From contig JACQUW010000419.1 of assembly GCA_016210115.1 (NCBI GenBank), positions 1-64,000 on the forward strand: a stretch of DNA of 64,000 nucleotides, given 5' to 3'. A program made the translations under genes and the position numbers. Of the stretch, positions 41,941 through 50,489 are shown one piece after another. The notes under the pieces were generated by a model. That model was not told where the DNA came from. It searched no databases and worked only from the letters and a program-made list of their open reading frames with translations. Every line of letters starts with the position of its first letter. The first letter of the stretch is position 1. The stretch comes from Deltaproteobacteria bacterium. GTDB lineage: Bacteria > Desulfobacterota > Binatia > UBA9968.

Positions 41941-42843
41941 TCAAACCAGTTTCTGGCCGAGCTCAAAACGAGCCATTTGCTCGATCAGTGTCACCAGGCC
42001 TGAATGATCGAGGTCTCCGCTTCCCATGGATCTCATAGCGCTCATCATCTGAGCCACAAGCCCTGTGACCATCAAAGGGACTCCGTATTCTCCGCCGGCG
42101 CCGAGAGCGATCTTCAGGTCTTTCTCGTGCAGCCGGATGCGGAAGCCGGGCTTGAAGTTCCGTTCCAACATTTTTTGGCCATGAGCATCGAGAATTTTAG
42201 ACTGCGCAAAACCGCCGAGGAGGACTTCGCGTACTTTGGCAGGATCCACTCCCGCCTTTGCAGCGAGCACCAGGGCCTCGCTCACGGCGGCAATGGTGAC
42301 ACCGACCACAACCTGATTCGCCGCCTTTGCCACCTGCCCCGCGCCCGTGCCGCCCACGTGGACGATGTTTTTGCCGAGAACTTGAAAGATCGGCATTGCG
42401 CGCTCCACAGCGGAGGCTTCTCCCCCGATCATAATCGAAAGTGTGGCGCTGATCGCTCCCGCTTCGCCGCCGCTTACCGGCGCGTCAAGCATCTCTAAAC
42501 CAAGCGTTTCGGCCTCAGCGGCCAGTTTTCGAGTCACCACCGGCGATATGCTCGACATGTCGATCAAAAGGGTTCCCGGTTTGCCCGCGGTAAAAATCCC
42601 TCGCTCGCCGGCGTAGACCTGTTCCACGTCAGGCGAGTCCGGAAGCATTGTGATAAGGATGTGCGCTCGTAACATAACCTCTTCAGGACTCGCAGCCGTC
42701 TGCGCTCCTTCTTTGCCCAGTTCCTCGACGGAGGGGCGACTGCGGTTATGGACCACGAGAGGATAACCTGACTTCATGAGATTGCGCGCCATCGGTTTCC
42801 CCATAATACCCAGGCCAATAAAACCAATCACAGGCATGCTCAT
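41941..42843 (-). CDS. Beta-hydroxyacid dehydrogenase (3-hydroxyisobutyrate/tartronate-semialdehyde type)
   Basis: A 300-residue NAD(P)-dependent dehydrogenase: VIGFIGLGIMGKPMARNLMK (Rossmann GxGxxG with the family's MGKPMA), LITMLPDSPDVEQVYAGERG, LEMLDAPVSGGEAGAISATL (substrate-binding DAPVSGG) and the catalytic Lys in GQVAKAANQVVVG. It reversibly oxidises a 3-hydroxy acid such as 3-hydroxyisobutyrate, glycerate or a related compound. AAGGAG precedes ATG 42843. Downstream in the same direction as the molybdenum hydroxylase operon, 38 bases after its large subunit, so likely its last gene. Confidence 0.92.
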   Translation of the reverse strand: MSMPVIGFIGLGIMGKPMARNLMKSGYPLVVHNRSRPSVEELGKEGAQTAASPEEVMLRAHILITMLPDSPDVEQVYAGERGIFTAGKPGTLLIDMSSISPVVTRKLAAEAETLGLEMLDAPVSGGEAGAISATLSIMIGGEASAVERAMPIFQVLGKNIVHVGGTGAGQVAKAANQVVVGVTIAAVSEALVLAAKAGVDPAKVREVLLGGFAQSKILDAHGQKMLERNFKPGFRIRLHEKDLKIALGAGGEYGVPLMVTGLVAQMMSAMRSMGSGDLDHSGLVTLIEQMARFELGQKLV

Positions 42844-42881
42844 GGTTTTCTCCTTAAGTAATACCAAGGCAGCTTAAAAAG

Positions 42882-45218
42882 TTAGAATGGTTGCTTCTCC
42901 CGCAGCGCCATTATCACCTTTTCCGGTGTAATCGGCAGCGCTTTGATCCTGACTCCCACGGCGTTGTAAACGGCATTCGCTATGGCTGGTTCCATCCCGG
43001 TCACAACACCTTCAGCAAAACCTTTGGCCCCAAAAGGGCCATCTTTATGCGGCGCCGATTCTACAAAAATCGACTTCATCTCATCATTCGCCGGCATCTG
43101 AGCTGCGAGAGGAATTCTGTAGTCCATCAAGTTGGGATTCAGGACGCGCCCGTTCTCCATCAACGTTTCTTCATAGAGGGCACTGCCAATTCCCATCGCC
43201 ATACCACCTTCCGACTGCTGCTCACAAATTTTCGGGTTTATCGCTTTCCCGAGGTCGATAGCGCTATGACACCGAAGAACTTTGACCTCCCCTGTTTCTA
43301 TATTGACCCCAACCTCAACGGCTTTGGCAGCATAGGCGTAAAAAGCCATGAACCGCTTTCCCTCCCTCGCAAGGCTGGGGTCGAGTTGACCCGTATTGGG
43401 ATCATCGGGAATGCAATCTGCTCTGTAATCGGCAGCCCCGACAATCTCGCCGCTTTCCTGGCAAGAGAACAGGTCCCGCACCTTGATTTTTCTGTTTGGA
43501 TGGCTCTTGACATAGACTTCCATGTTTCTGACAGCCAGAATCTCAGGCGGCGCCTCCAAGCGCGACGCCGCCCTTTCAATGATTTGCTTTTTAGCGTCAT
43601 CGCAGGCCCGGCGCAGGGCGTTACCCAAATTGAAGGTCGTTCTACTCGAAGTCGATCCGTGCCCAAAGTAGGGCGCAGTGGCGGTGTCTGAAAATATGAT
43701 ATCCACTTTGTCCGGCAAAATCCCGAACTCCTCGGCAGCCACCTGTGCCATTACGGTATTGACGCCCTGACCTATGGCGTCAGCGCCGTGGTAGAGGGTG
43801 ATTCGTTCGTTCTCGGTCACCTGAATTTTAGCCCCATAGTGGCTGCCAGGGGAGCTGTACTTGTTTCCCAGCGCCAACCCCTTTCCTTTTCTCCACTGCC
43901 CCAGTGGAGCGCTTTTTTCGTTGAGGTCGATTGATTCACAGACACGGTCGAGGCACTCCGCCACGCCGATGCTGTGAATGATCTCGCCGTTCAACATCGG
44001 CTCACCTTCCCGCAACAAGTTCTTACGCCTCAGTTCCACAGGGTCAATGCCCAGCTTTTCCGCTGCAATGTCCATATTCGACTCTATTGCGAAAGTCACT
44101 TCATTCACCCCGTAACCGCGCATGCCGCGCCGCTTGGGGGTATTGGTGTAAACGGCGTACCCGTCCCATTTGAGGTGCGGTATCCGGTACATGCATATCG
44201 CTGCGGCGCTGCAATTTTGAGTTACGCCGGCCGATGCTTCGGCATAGGCGCCACCGTCCACGAATACTTCCATTTTCCTCGCCACCAGCGTTCCATCCTG
44301 CTTAAATCCGTCCTTGATAATTAGAAGCATTCCCTGTCGCGGTCCTCCCAGCACAAACGCCTCTTCCCTGGTCATCACCCATTTCACCGGGCGACCGGTC
44401 TTGAGCGCCAACAACGTGGGGATGTGCTCGTAAATGGTAGCCTTGCCGCCAAAAGCGCCTCCCACATATTGCTGCTTGACCCTGATCTTATCGGCCTCCA
44501 TTCCGAAGACCGCGGCGATGTCCTCTTTCACGCGGCTTATTCCCTGTTTCCCCGTAAACACGGTCACGCCACCATCGGGCTCGGGACGCACAACAGCGGC
44601 ATGAAGCTCGAGGGCGCAATGCTGAACTGACGGCGCGACGAACCTGTTCTCCACAATCAAGTCCGATTCTTTGAATCCCCGATCGACGTTGCCTTTATAA
44701 ACCTTGATATGCGTGAACACATTCGGCCTATCGGAGCAGAGCCTCTCGGGAGGAGTGGTTTTTCTATAGGCGGAAAAATCCGGGTGAATGATTATCCGGG
44801 GATCTGTCCCAGCCGCCTGTTCTACGTCAAATATGGCGGGCAGCTCTTCATACCCGACCCTGATCAGCTCTACGGCTTCCTCTGCCGCGTCGAGCGTTGT
44901 TGCGGCGACTGCCGCGACCGGCTCGCCCACATAGCGAACCACGCCTCTTGCCAGTATCGGCATATCCCTGACCGTTCCGGTTCCCGTTAACCTCTTCGGC
45001 GCATGCTCGTCGGTAAGGACACAACAGACACCCGGCACCTTCTCGGCATCCGAAGTATCGATGCTCAGAATTCTGGCATGGGGATAGGGGCTCCCTAACA
45101 CCTTGGCATGGACCATGCCGGGTAGCTTGATGTCGGTGCAGTATTCATTTTTGCCGAGCACCTTGGTTCTCGCATCCACCCTGAGAACGCTTTTTCCAAC
45201 GACCGCGAGGTCCTTCAT
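42882..45218 (-). CDS. Molybdenum hydroxylase large subunit (xanthine oxidase family)
   Basis: A 778-residue molybdopterin-binding subunit: VLRVDARTKVLGKNEYCTDI, GSPYPHARILSIDTSDAEKV, VQHCALELHAAVVRPEPDG, GGAFGGKATIYEHIPTLLAL and RRGMRGYGVNEVTFAIESNM. The last replaces the AYRCSFR or AYRGAGR loops of CO dehydrogenases, so CO oxidation is unlikely; GHGSTSSRTTFNLGNALRRA and GAKGFAEGVVTGMEPAIANA provide the cofactor and catalytic Glu region. It hydroxylates an aldehyde, N-heterocycle or aromatic acyl-CoA. The gene is coupled to small and FAD subunits upstream. Start chosen at ATG 45218, which leaves 14 bases after the previous stop. Confidence 0.92.
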   Translation of the reverse strand: MKDLAVVGKSVLRVDARTKVLGKNEYCTDIKLPGMVHAKVLGSPYPHARILSIDTSDAEKVPGVCCVLTDEHAPKRLTGTGTVRDMPILARGVVRYVGEPVAAVAATTLDAAEEAVELIRVGYEELPAIFDVEQAAGTDPRIIIHPDFSAYRKTTPPERLCSDRPNVFTHIKVYKGNVDRGFKESDLIVENRFVAPSVQHCALELHAAVVRPEPDGGVTVFTGKQGISRVKEDIAAVFGMEADKIRVKQQYVGGAFGGKATIYEHIPTLLALKTGRPVKWVMTREEAFVLGGPRQGMLLIIKDGFKQDGTLVARKMEVFVDGGAYAEASAGVTQNCSAAAICMYRIPHLKWDGYAVYTNTPKRRGMRGYGVNEVTFAIESNMDIAAEKLGIDPVELRRKNLLREGEPMLNGEIIHSIGVAECLDRVCESIDLNEKSAPLGQWRKGKGLALGNKYSSPGSHYGAKIQVTENERITLYHGADAIGQGVNTVMAQVAAEEFGILPDKVDIIFSDTATAPYFGHGSTSSRTTFNLGNALRRACDDAKKQIIERAASRLEAPPEILAVRNMEVYVKSHPNRKIKVRDLFSCQESGEIVGAADYRADCIPDDPNTGQLDPSLAREGKRFMAFYAYAAKAVEVGVNIETGEVKVLRCHSAIDLGKAINPKICEQQSEGGMAMGIGSALYEETLMENGRVLNPNLMDYRIPLAAQMPANDEMKSIFVESAPHKDGPFGAKGFAEGVVTGMEPAIANAVYNAVGVRIKALPITPEKVIMALREKQPF

Positions 45219-45232
45219 CTCGAATGCCCTCT

Positions 45233-45727
45233 TCAAATTTCCTTGCTCGGCGACTTCACATTTCTTTCCTCGGCACAAGACAAAATCGCCTCAATGATTT
45301 TTACATAGCCCGTGCAGCGGCACACGTTGCCGTTCAATCCCTCTCTGATCTCTTCTTCTGTCGGGCTGGGATTATCATCCAGCAGGGCCTTGGCGGTCAT
45401 GATCATTCCCGGAATACAGTAACCGCATTGAACTGCAAAGCGCTCGACAAAGGCCTCCTGCAAAGGATGCAGCGCGCCATTTTCGCCTTTAAGGCCCTCG
45501 ATGGTCAGAATGTCTTTGCCCCTCGCCTTGATGGCAAGATAAAGGCAGCTCATCACGGGCTTGCTGTCGATGAGCACCGTACATGCTCCGCAGTGACCAC
45601 CCCCGCAGCCCTCTTTGGTACCGACAAGGTTCAGCTCTTCACGAAGGACACGCGACAAAGTCCACCCCGGCTCCACAGACAATGCTTCGTCGATGCCATT
45701 GACCCTGAGTGTGATGAGTCGCTTCAT
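45233..45727 (-). CDS. Molybdenum hydroxylase [2Fe-2S] subunit
   Basis: A 164-residue protein with the plant-type ferredoxin cluster site (GCGGGHCGACTVLIDSKPVM, four Cys) and the second cluster domain (VQCGYCIPGMIMTAKALLDD and NVCRCTGYVKIIEAIL). It carries electrons from the molybdenum centre to FAD. The normal subunit order FAD, FeS, Mo is kept. A ribosome site GAGG precedes the ATG. Confidence 0.96.
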   Translation of the reverse strand: MKRLITLRVNGIDEALSVEPGWTLSRVLREELNLVGTKEGCGGGHCGACTVLIDSKPVMSCLYLAIKARGKDILTIEGLKGENGALHPLQEAFVERFAVQCGYCIPGMIMTAKALLDDNPSPTEEEIREGLNGNVCRCTGYVKIIEAILSCAEERNVKSPSKEI

Positions 45728-45765
45728 TTCTCGCCTCTGGTAACGCAGTTATTCTGTCGCCATCG

Positions 45766-46617
45766 CTAACCGAAGATCTCTCTTATGGCCGATCGGGTGA
45801 AGACCTTCACCATTTCCTTTCTGTAACCAGCGGAAGCCCTCAGGTCCGTAATAGGTCGTGACTGGTCTGAGGCTGCTCGAGCGGCAGTTTCGATCAGGCG
45901 CCCATCAATCTGTTTTCCCTCAAGAGCCTCTTCCGCATTCCGCGCCCTTATGGGAGTTGGCGCCACCGCACCGAGTGCGATCCTGACTTCCTCGCACCGT
46001 TCGGGATCGCAGGTAGCGACAGCCGCTACTCCGACAATGGCAAGATCAGCAGGCCCTCTGATCGAATGCTTGAGATAGACGCCTTTGGTATGTGGCTGCA
46101 TGGCCGGCACCTGGATCTCTACCATCATTTCTCCCCTTCGGAGGACCGTTTGGCCCGGACCGATAAAAAAATCTTCCAGAGCGAGGGTCCTTTCTTCCAT
46201 GGGGCCGACGATCTTTACCCTTGCTCCGAGAGCTATCAGCGATGGGGCAGTTTCAGCGGCGGGAGAGGCATGGCAAAGATTCCCTCCGATGGTGCCTACG
46301 TTGCGGATCGCGACAGATCCCAGCCGCCGGGCGGCCTGCGCGATGACAGGGTGACGCTTTTTCACCTCAGCCGACACTTCAAGCGTCCTGATGGTCGTCA
46401 ACACTCCGATAAAGAGGTCCCCCTTGCCGTCATATTTTACGTAATCAAGTCCGGGTATACACGCAATGTCAACGACATAATCTGGTCTTATCGACTTGCT
46501 CTGGATCAGATTGATGAGGTCCGTTCCGCCGGCGATTATTTTGGCCTTGCCGTCATAAGCCGAGAGGAATGATACCGCCTCTCCAACCGTCCGCGGCTCT
46601 ACGTACTCAAAGCGCAT
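45766..46617 (-). CDS. Molybdenum hydroxylase FAD-binding subunit
   Basis: A 283-residue CoxM/XdhB-like flavoprotein: MRFEYVEPRTVGEAVSFLSA, KIIAGGTDLINLIQSKSIRP (FAD pyrophosphate loop) and VGTIGGNLCHASPAAETAPS (second FAD loop), then a CO dehydrogenase flavoprotein C-terminal domain (EEVRIALGAVAPTPIRARNA). It passes electrons from the iron-sulfur subunit to the final acceptor. It overlaps the preceding cupin gene by eleven bases, so translation is coupled. Confidence 0.96.
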   Translation of the reverse strand: MRFEYVEPRTVGEAVSFLSAYDGKAKIIAGGTDLINLIQSKSIRPDYVVDIACIPGLDYVKYDGKGDLFIGVLTTIRTLEVSAEVKKRHPVIAQAARRLGSVAIRNVGTIGGNLCHASPAAETAPSLIALGARVKIVGPMEERTLALEDFFIGPGQTVLRRGEMMVEIQVPAMQPHTKGVYLKHSIRGPADLAIVGVAAVATCDPERCEEVRIALGAVAPTPIRARNAEEALEGKQIDGRLIETAARAASDQSRPITDLRASAGYRKEMVKVFTRSAIREIFG

Positions 46618-46966
46618 TCTTCCCCTCCTTCCTTACGATGAGGTGAAAAAGCATCACCGGCGCGATACCGGCCTGCGCTATACCGGCGGTCTCGGAAGGT
46701 CCGAGATAGATCCCTGAGCCCTTGGAGACCGGGTATTTCTTATTCTCGAGAGTCAGAACGCCGTCGCCTTCCATGAAGTAGATCAGCTGGTGTCTATCCC
46801 CGAGGGATTCTGTCTCGAAGCGCTCGCCCTCACCAAGCCAGCGCAGCATCCCGACGACGTTCTCCGCCCCGCAGAGATTCTTATCAACGATTTCTGCAAC
46901 TTCGCCCTGTCGTCCCGGCAGCTCGCGCCGCGGGCACTGAGTCGTGTCAATATAGGTCGTAACCAT
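46607..46966 (-). CDS. Cupin-domain protein
   Basis: A 119-residue single cupin: GMLRWLGEGERFETESLGDR, HQLIYFMEGDGVLTLENKKY and SGIYLGPSETAGIAQAG. The metal-binding pattern is reduced: only the His of DRHQLIYF and a Glu remain visible, so it may be a ligand sensor rather than an enzyme. It overlaps the FAD subunit gene by eleven bases and follows another cupin gene by 23 bases, giving a two-cupin leader of the molybdenum hydroxylase operon. Confidence 0.82.
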   Translation of the reverse strand: MVTTYIDTTQCPRRELPGRQGEVAEIVDKNLCGAENVVGMLRWLGEGERFETESLGDRHQLIYFMEGDGVLTLENKKYPVSKGSGIYLGPSETAGIAQAGIAPVMLFHLIVRKEGKNAL

Positions 46967-46989
46967 AAGTCAGATCCCAATCACTTTTG

Positions 46990-47403
46990 TTAACTCTGCA
47001 CCCAAACCCTGCCGTCCACCCGCTCCCACTTAAGATCATCCTCAGTTCCCTCGAGAATAACCGTCTTGAATCGATTCGGCGCCTGGAATTCGAAATAGAA
47101 TAAGGCCTCCTTCGCCCGCAGGCGGTGTTCGTTTTCCGCTGGAATGAAAATAAGGTCTCCCGATTTGACTTCTCTAACGCCATCCGGTGTTTCCACTGTC
47201 CCAATGCCCTCGATAATAAAGTAGAAATGCTCGCAGTTCTCGTGGAGGTGGTACGGAGAGGCGGCGCCCTTGTGATAACGCATGATCCCGGCAAGCATGT
47301 CATCCATGCCGGCCAATTCCTTATTAACGAAAAACACGCGCTCCCGGCCGGGCACAGCGGATATCAATTTCGGAAGCTCATCTTGATGGAAGATATAGGC
47401 CAT
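46990..47403 (-). CDS. Cupin-domain protein
   Basis: A 137-residue cupin with a full first motif GAASPYHLHENCEHFYFIIE (H-x-H and Glu/His) and a second GDLIFIPAENEHRLRAKEA with His, so it can bind a metal. AGGAG precedes the ATG. It starts the operon cupin-cupin-FAD-FeS-Mo. Similar cupins near molybdenum hydroxylases may sense or handle the substrate; function not proven. Confidence 0.85.
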   Translation of the reverse strand: MAYIFHQDELPKLISAVPGRERVFFVNKELAGMDDMLAGIMRYHKGAASPYHLHENCEHFYFIIEGIGTVETPDGVREVKSGDLIFIPAENEHRLRAKEALFYFEFQAPNRFKTVILEGTEDDLKWERVDGRVWVQS

Positions 47404-47602
47404 CGGTTTTTCTCCTGGAAGGCTCGGCGGTAAAGCCTTTCGCTACCTCAGGTGCCTTCCGTCGCTATGGGACAGAGGCTTCTGATACTGCGTTTTGGGA
47501 CTACGAAGGTTTCTGTGTTGTCGAAGAGTTGTAGTTCGAAACGGTTCTTTGGGTCAAGCCCAATAGCTGCGGCGAACGAGCCGTTTCGGGATGCGGCTGC
47601 GC

Positions 47603-47639
47603 TGCCCCCGCCCGCTTGGGGAGGGCAAGGGTGAGGGTT
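47603..47639. repeat. REP-like element (reverse of the 31122 family)
   Basis: TGCCCCCGCCCGCTTGGGGA and GGGCAAGGGTGAGGGTT: read on minus it opens AACCCTCACCCTTGCCCTCC, the same phrase as at 31122. It lies immediately behind the stop of the 47645-48253 gene, in the spacer before the cupin operon. The CCC-rich and GGG-rich halves can pair. Confidence 0.5.
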
Positions 47640-47644
47640 CCGTC

Positions 47645-48253
47645 CTATTGCACTACGACCGCTTCTCCCCTGTTAATTACCAGCTCGTGGATTTTCGCAG
47701 GGAGATCGAACGGCGCGTCGAGATCGAACCCTCTGGGATTCTCCGGCGTGCGCGAGAAAAAAGTTACCAGTTCTTGCACAAGAACCTTTGGCAGGCGGAC
47801 TTTGTGGATCTCCGCGGAGTCAAGTTGGAACCGTCCCTTGCCCTCCTGAGTACGAAGAACACCACGCGCGGTCAGCGGAACCTGGCCGGAAACGTAGTTG
47901 AACGGATCCATGACCCCGCGCGAGGCTCGGGCACGCTTGAATTCATCCAGGTCCAGCAGAACGCGCCCGGCCAGCCAACCGTCTCCGAGAATAGTGATCT
48001 GTGGGTTTGCTAAACCCTGGGGGATCTTATCCACCCCATTGAAAGCAAGATAGGAGTTCACTTCGTTTTCGGAAATGACGGTTTTTCTCGATTTGACCGG
48101 ACGAGCCGAGCCGTTTTTCGTGATCTCCTCTATCTTGCGCTGGAACCGGTCGCCTTCTTGCCTGGAGAGCTGGACCGCAAGCGCGCCCGAACCCAAGAAG
48201 CTCGCCACCAGGGATATTAAAAGGACGTTCCCGCCCGTTTTCCGAATCAGCAT
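47645..48253 (-). CDS. Unknown secreted or membrane-anchored protein
   Basis: A 202-residue protein with an N-terminal membrane/signal stretch (GGNVLLISLVASFLGSGALA, then VQ) and a beta-rich body: VISENEVNSYLAFNGVDKIP, ITILGDGWLAGRVLLDLDEF, VPLTARGVLRTQEGKGRFQL and FDLPAKIHELVINRGEAVVV. The 'strand-EVNSYL...ITILGDG...LDLDEF...V' order is like lipid-binding or LmeA-like tubular folds, but I do not recognise a family with confidence. It stands alone, divergent from the cyclase gene. Confidence 0.7.
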   Translation of the reverse strand: MLIRKTGGNVLLISLVASFLGSGALAVQLSRQEGDRFQRKIEEITKNGSARPVKSRKTVISENEVNSYLAFNGVDKIPQGLANPQITILGDGWLAGRVLLDLDEFKRARASRGVMDPFNYVSGQVPLTARGVLRTQEGKGRFQLDSAEIHKVRLPKVLVQELVTFFSRTPENPRGFDLDAPFDLPAKIHELVINRGEAVVVQ

Positions 48254-48339
48254 GTCTACAGGATAAAAACTGCGGTCAGATTTTCAAGGGTCTGTGTCAT
48301 GATCGATAGCTGCCGGACATTTCTGTTGCAGAGGGTTTG

Positions 48340-48345
48340 TATAAT
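48340..48345 (+). promoter_or_regulatory. Candidate -10 box for the cyclase gene
   Basis: A perfect TATAAT lies 115 bases before the ATG at 48460 in the 206-base divergent spacer. The -35 region is weak (GGACAT or ACATTT with 19 or 17 bases), so this is a low-confidence call. Confidence 0.3.
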
Positions 48346-48459
48346 TTTCTGTCTTGGCGTATTGTTTGCTGCTAATGACGCCTCGAGTCATTACTTACTG
48401 GGCCTTTCCTTCGCTTTCCGCAGTATGGTTATCCGAGTCCGCTAGATGACTGAGAAGCC

Positions 48460-49455
48460 ATGACAGATCAGATGATCCGCGCCCTGCGGGCTATCGTGAA
48501 GTTAGTCGCTTTTCCTGCCTGTCTATTGTTCGTTGCCGGGTTCGTTGCTCAATTTCTTAGTCCGGCGGAGTATCCGTGGGCGGCGACCGTGCAGAGTTAT
48601 ACCGGGCCGGTCGCGCGAGCAATCCAAGGATTTCTTCCCACCGTTTATACCGGCGTGGATTTTTCTCTGCTGCTTGCGCTCGTGTTTGTCTGGATAATCT
48701 ACTCCCGGATCGATCAGGTCCTCTGGAGAGTCGAAGATAACCGCATGCGGCGTTTGGCTGAAGCCAAGATTGCGGCCGCGAGGGGAAAACCCGTGCCGCA
48801 CGTAGAGCCGGTGAGCCCGTCACCCTCGACTCCGCCTTCTTTGTATCCAAACGCGCCGTCGCCGCCTCCTGCGGCAGCGCCCGCTGTGACCGCTCCGGTA
48901 TATCGTTCGGAGGCCATTGCCGTTATTGACCTGGTCAGTTCCACCGATATTGTGACGCGGTTCGGCAATACACTACTGCTTACGCTGAAGCACCGCCTTG
49001 AACATCACGCAGGTCCAATCGCCAGCCGACACGAAGCGGGCTATGCAGAAAGCACCGGCGACGGTTTCCTCATCTTCTTTCCCTCAATGGCGAAGGCCGT
49101 TGCTGCCGTCCATGAGATCTTTCAAAAAATCCCGAGTCTGAACGTCGACCTGCCTGAGGGCGTAGAGGTGGCCCTTCGGGCCGCGCTTAATTTCGGAGAA
49201 ATTCTTGTCGATCGGGATGGCCATCGCACCGGGAGCGCCATTCACAAGACATTTCGGCTTGAGGGTTTGTCCGGGGCAACGCTGATCGAAGCTCAGGGAG
49301 GAATCCGGCCCGAGGAATTTCCGGACAAAAACTATATCCTCGCCAGTGAGGAGGCTGCTTCGATCCTGCAGAAGGTTCAAGGATTGCAGTGCCGTTTTCT
49401 CGGCAACTGTGAGCTGAAGGGCTTCCCCGGCATCCACCGGGTCTATAAAATCTAA
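48460..49455 (+). CDS. Membrane-anchored class III nucleotidyl cyclase-like protein
   Basis: A 331-residue protein: two N-terminal membrane spans (residues 13-33 and 66-82), a charged stretch, a Pro/Ala/Ser-rich linker (residues 112-148), and a C-terminal cyclase homology domain. Asp157 in AVIDLVSSTDIVTRFG and Asp201 in ESTGDGFLIFF are the two metal-binding acids. The transition-state Asn of GxxxNxxxR is His262 (GSAIHKTFRLEG), while Arg266 remains. It may make a cyclic nucleotide at low rate or act as a sensor only. A divergent neighbour encodes an unrelated secreted protein. Confidence 0.85.
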   Translation: MTDQMIRALRAIVKLVAFPACLLFVAGFVAQFLSPAEYPWAATVQSYTGPVARAIQGFLPTVYTGVDFSLLLALVFVWIIYSRIDQVLWRVEDNRMRRLAEAKIAAARGKPVPHVEPVSPSPSTPPSLYPNAPSPPPAAAPAVTAPVYRSEAIAVIDLVSSTDIVTRFGNTLLLTLKHRLEHHAGPIASRHEAGYAESTGDGFLIFFPSMAKAVAAVHEIFQKIPSLNVDLPEGVEVALRAALNFGEILVDRDGHRTGSAIHKTFRLEGLSGATLIEAQGGIRPEEFPDKNYILASEEAASILQKVQGLQCRFLGNCELKGFPGIHRVYKI

Positions 49456-49669
49456 CCAAACACGTTTGAAATTTTGAATTCGGCGGTACACGAAAAAAGA
49501 AGGATCACTCGCGCGAAGACGCAAAGCACGCCAAGTTCGGATAAATAAAAATGGTTTTTTTGCGCTCTTGGCGCCCCTTCGATTTTCACTCAGGACATGC
49601 TTGGCGCGAAAAACTCTGTTGAGCTCGTCTTCTTCAAGATTACGGTAAGAATCTAAGCCTTCGAATAAG

Positions 49670-50485
49670 CTACTTCCCTCGAATTCTTTTCGCCCGCGCT
49701 CTCAGTTGCTCTGCATCTCCGGTTCTACGGGTCTTCTCGTAAAGACCGGCCAGTTTCTCTAACGTGCTGGCTATTTCGGGATGATCGCCGCCTAGAGAGA
49801 GTTCCTGAAGCAGAAGGGCTCGCTTGTAGGCCGACTCCGCCTGTGAAAGCCGGCCCTGGGCCTGATAAACTTCGGCCAATGTGACCGTGCTGCTCGCGCT
49901 CTCCACGCGATTAGCGCCGAAGAGTTTTTCGTTTAGGTGGATGGCTTGCTGCGCCAACTCCTCCGCTTCCTTCAAACGTCCCATCGCGAGCGCGCTAGTC
50001 GCCAAGATGTTCAGGCTGGCCGCGGCTTGAGGGCTTTCACCGCCCCACGGTTTTTCTTGTAACTCCAGCGCCTGACGGGCCAGTGACGCGGAATCAACAT
50101 GTTTTCCTTGCGCTCGATAAACCTCAGCCAGGTTATTGAGGCTCGCCGAGACTTCCGGGTGATTCCGCTCCAGAGATCGCCCCTGAATCTCCAAAGCTCG
50201 CCGCGCTGCCTCCTCCGCTTCAGCCAATCGCCCTTGCGCTCGATAAACCTGAGATAAGTAATTGAGGCTCACGGCCACATTCGGATGGTCGGGGCGGTTT
50301 TTTTCCACAACCTCTAGCGCCTCTTTGAGAACCGCCTCGGCTTCATCGTAGCGGCCCTGGTTGAACAATTGCATCCCTTTCTGGACCATGGTGGGCCAAT
50401 GGATATAAGGGATGTCCGCGGCGTACGCCGAGCAGAGAATGGTTACGCATATTAGAAAGCTGATCAAACCTCTGATTCTTTGCAT
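49670..50485 (-). CDS. Secreted tetratricopeptide-repeat protein
   Basis: A 271-residue protein with a signal peptide (MQRIRGLISFLICVTILCSA, cleaved near AYAA) and six kinesin-light-chain-type TPR units, each with an AEAL/AEE helix pair: GRYDEAEAVLKEALEVVEKN, GRLAEAEEAARRALEIQGRS, GKHVDSASLARQALELQEKP, GRLKEAEELAQQAIHLNEKL, GRLSQAESAYKRALLLQELS and a final one. It would bind protein partners in the periplasm. Its ATG (50485) lies four bases after the stop of the larger gene at 50490, so the two are coupled. Confidence 0.88.
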   Translation of the reverse strand: MQRIRGLISFLICVTILCSAYAADIPYIHWPTMVQKGMQLFNQGRYDEAEAVLKEALEVVEKNRPDHPNVAVSLNYLSQVYRAQGRLAEAEEAARRALEIQGRSLERNHPEVSASLNNLAEVYRAQGKHVDSASLARQALELQEKPWGGESPQAAASLNILATSALAMGRLKEAEELAQQAIHLNEKLFGANRVESASSTVTLAEVYQAQGRLSQAESAYKRALLLQELSLGGDHPEIASTLEKLAGLYEKTRRTGDAEQLRARAKRIRGK

Positions 50486-50489
50486 GATA

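Noticed and set aside
42882-46617. Aerobic CO dehydrogenase (coxMSL)
   Set aside because: The large subunit lacks both the AYRCSFR and AYRGAGR active-site loops.
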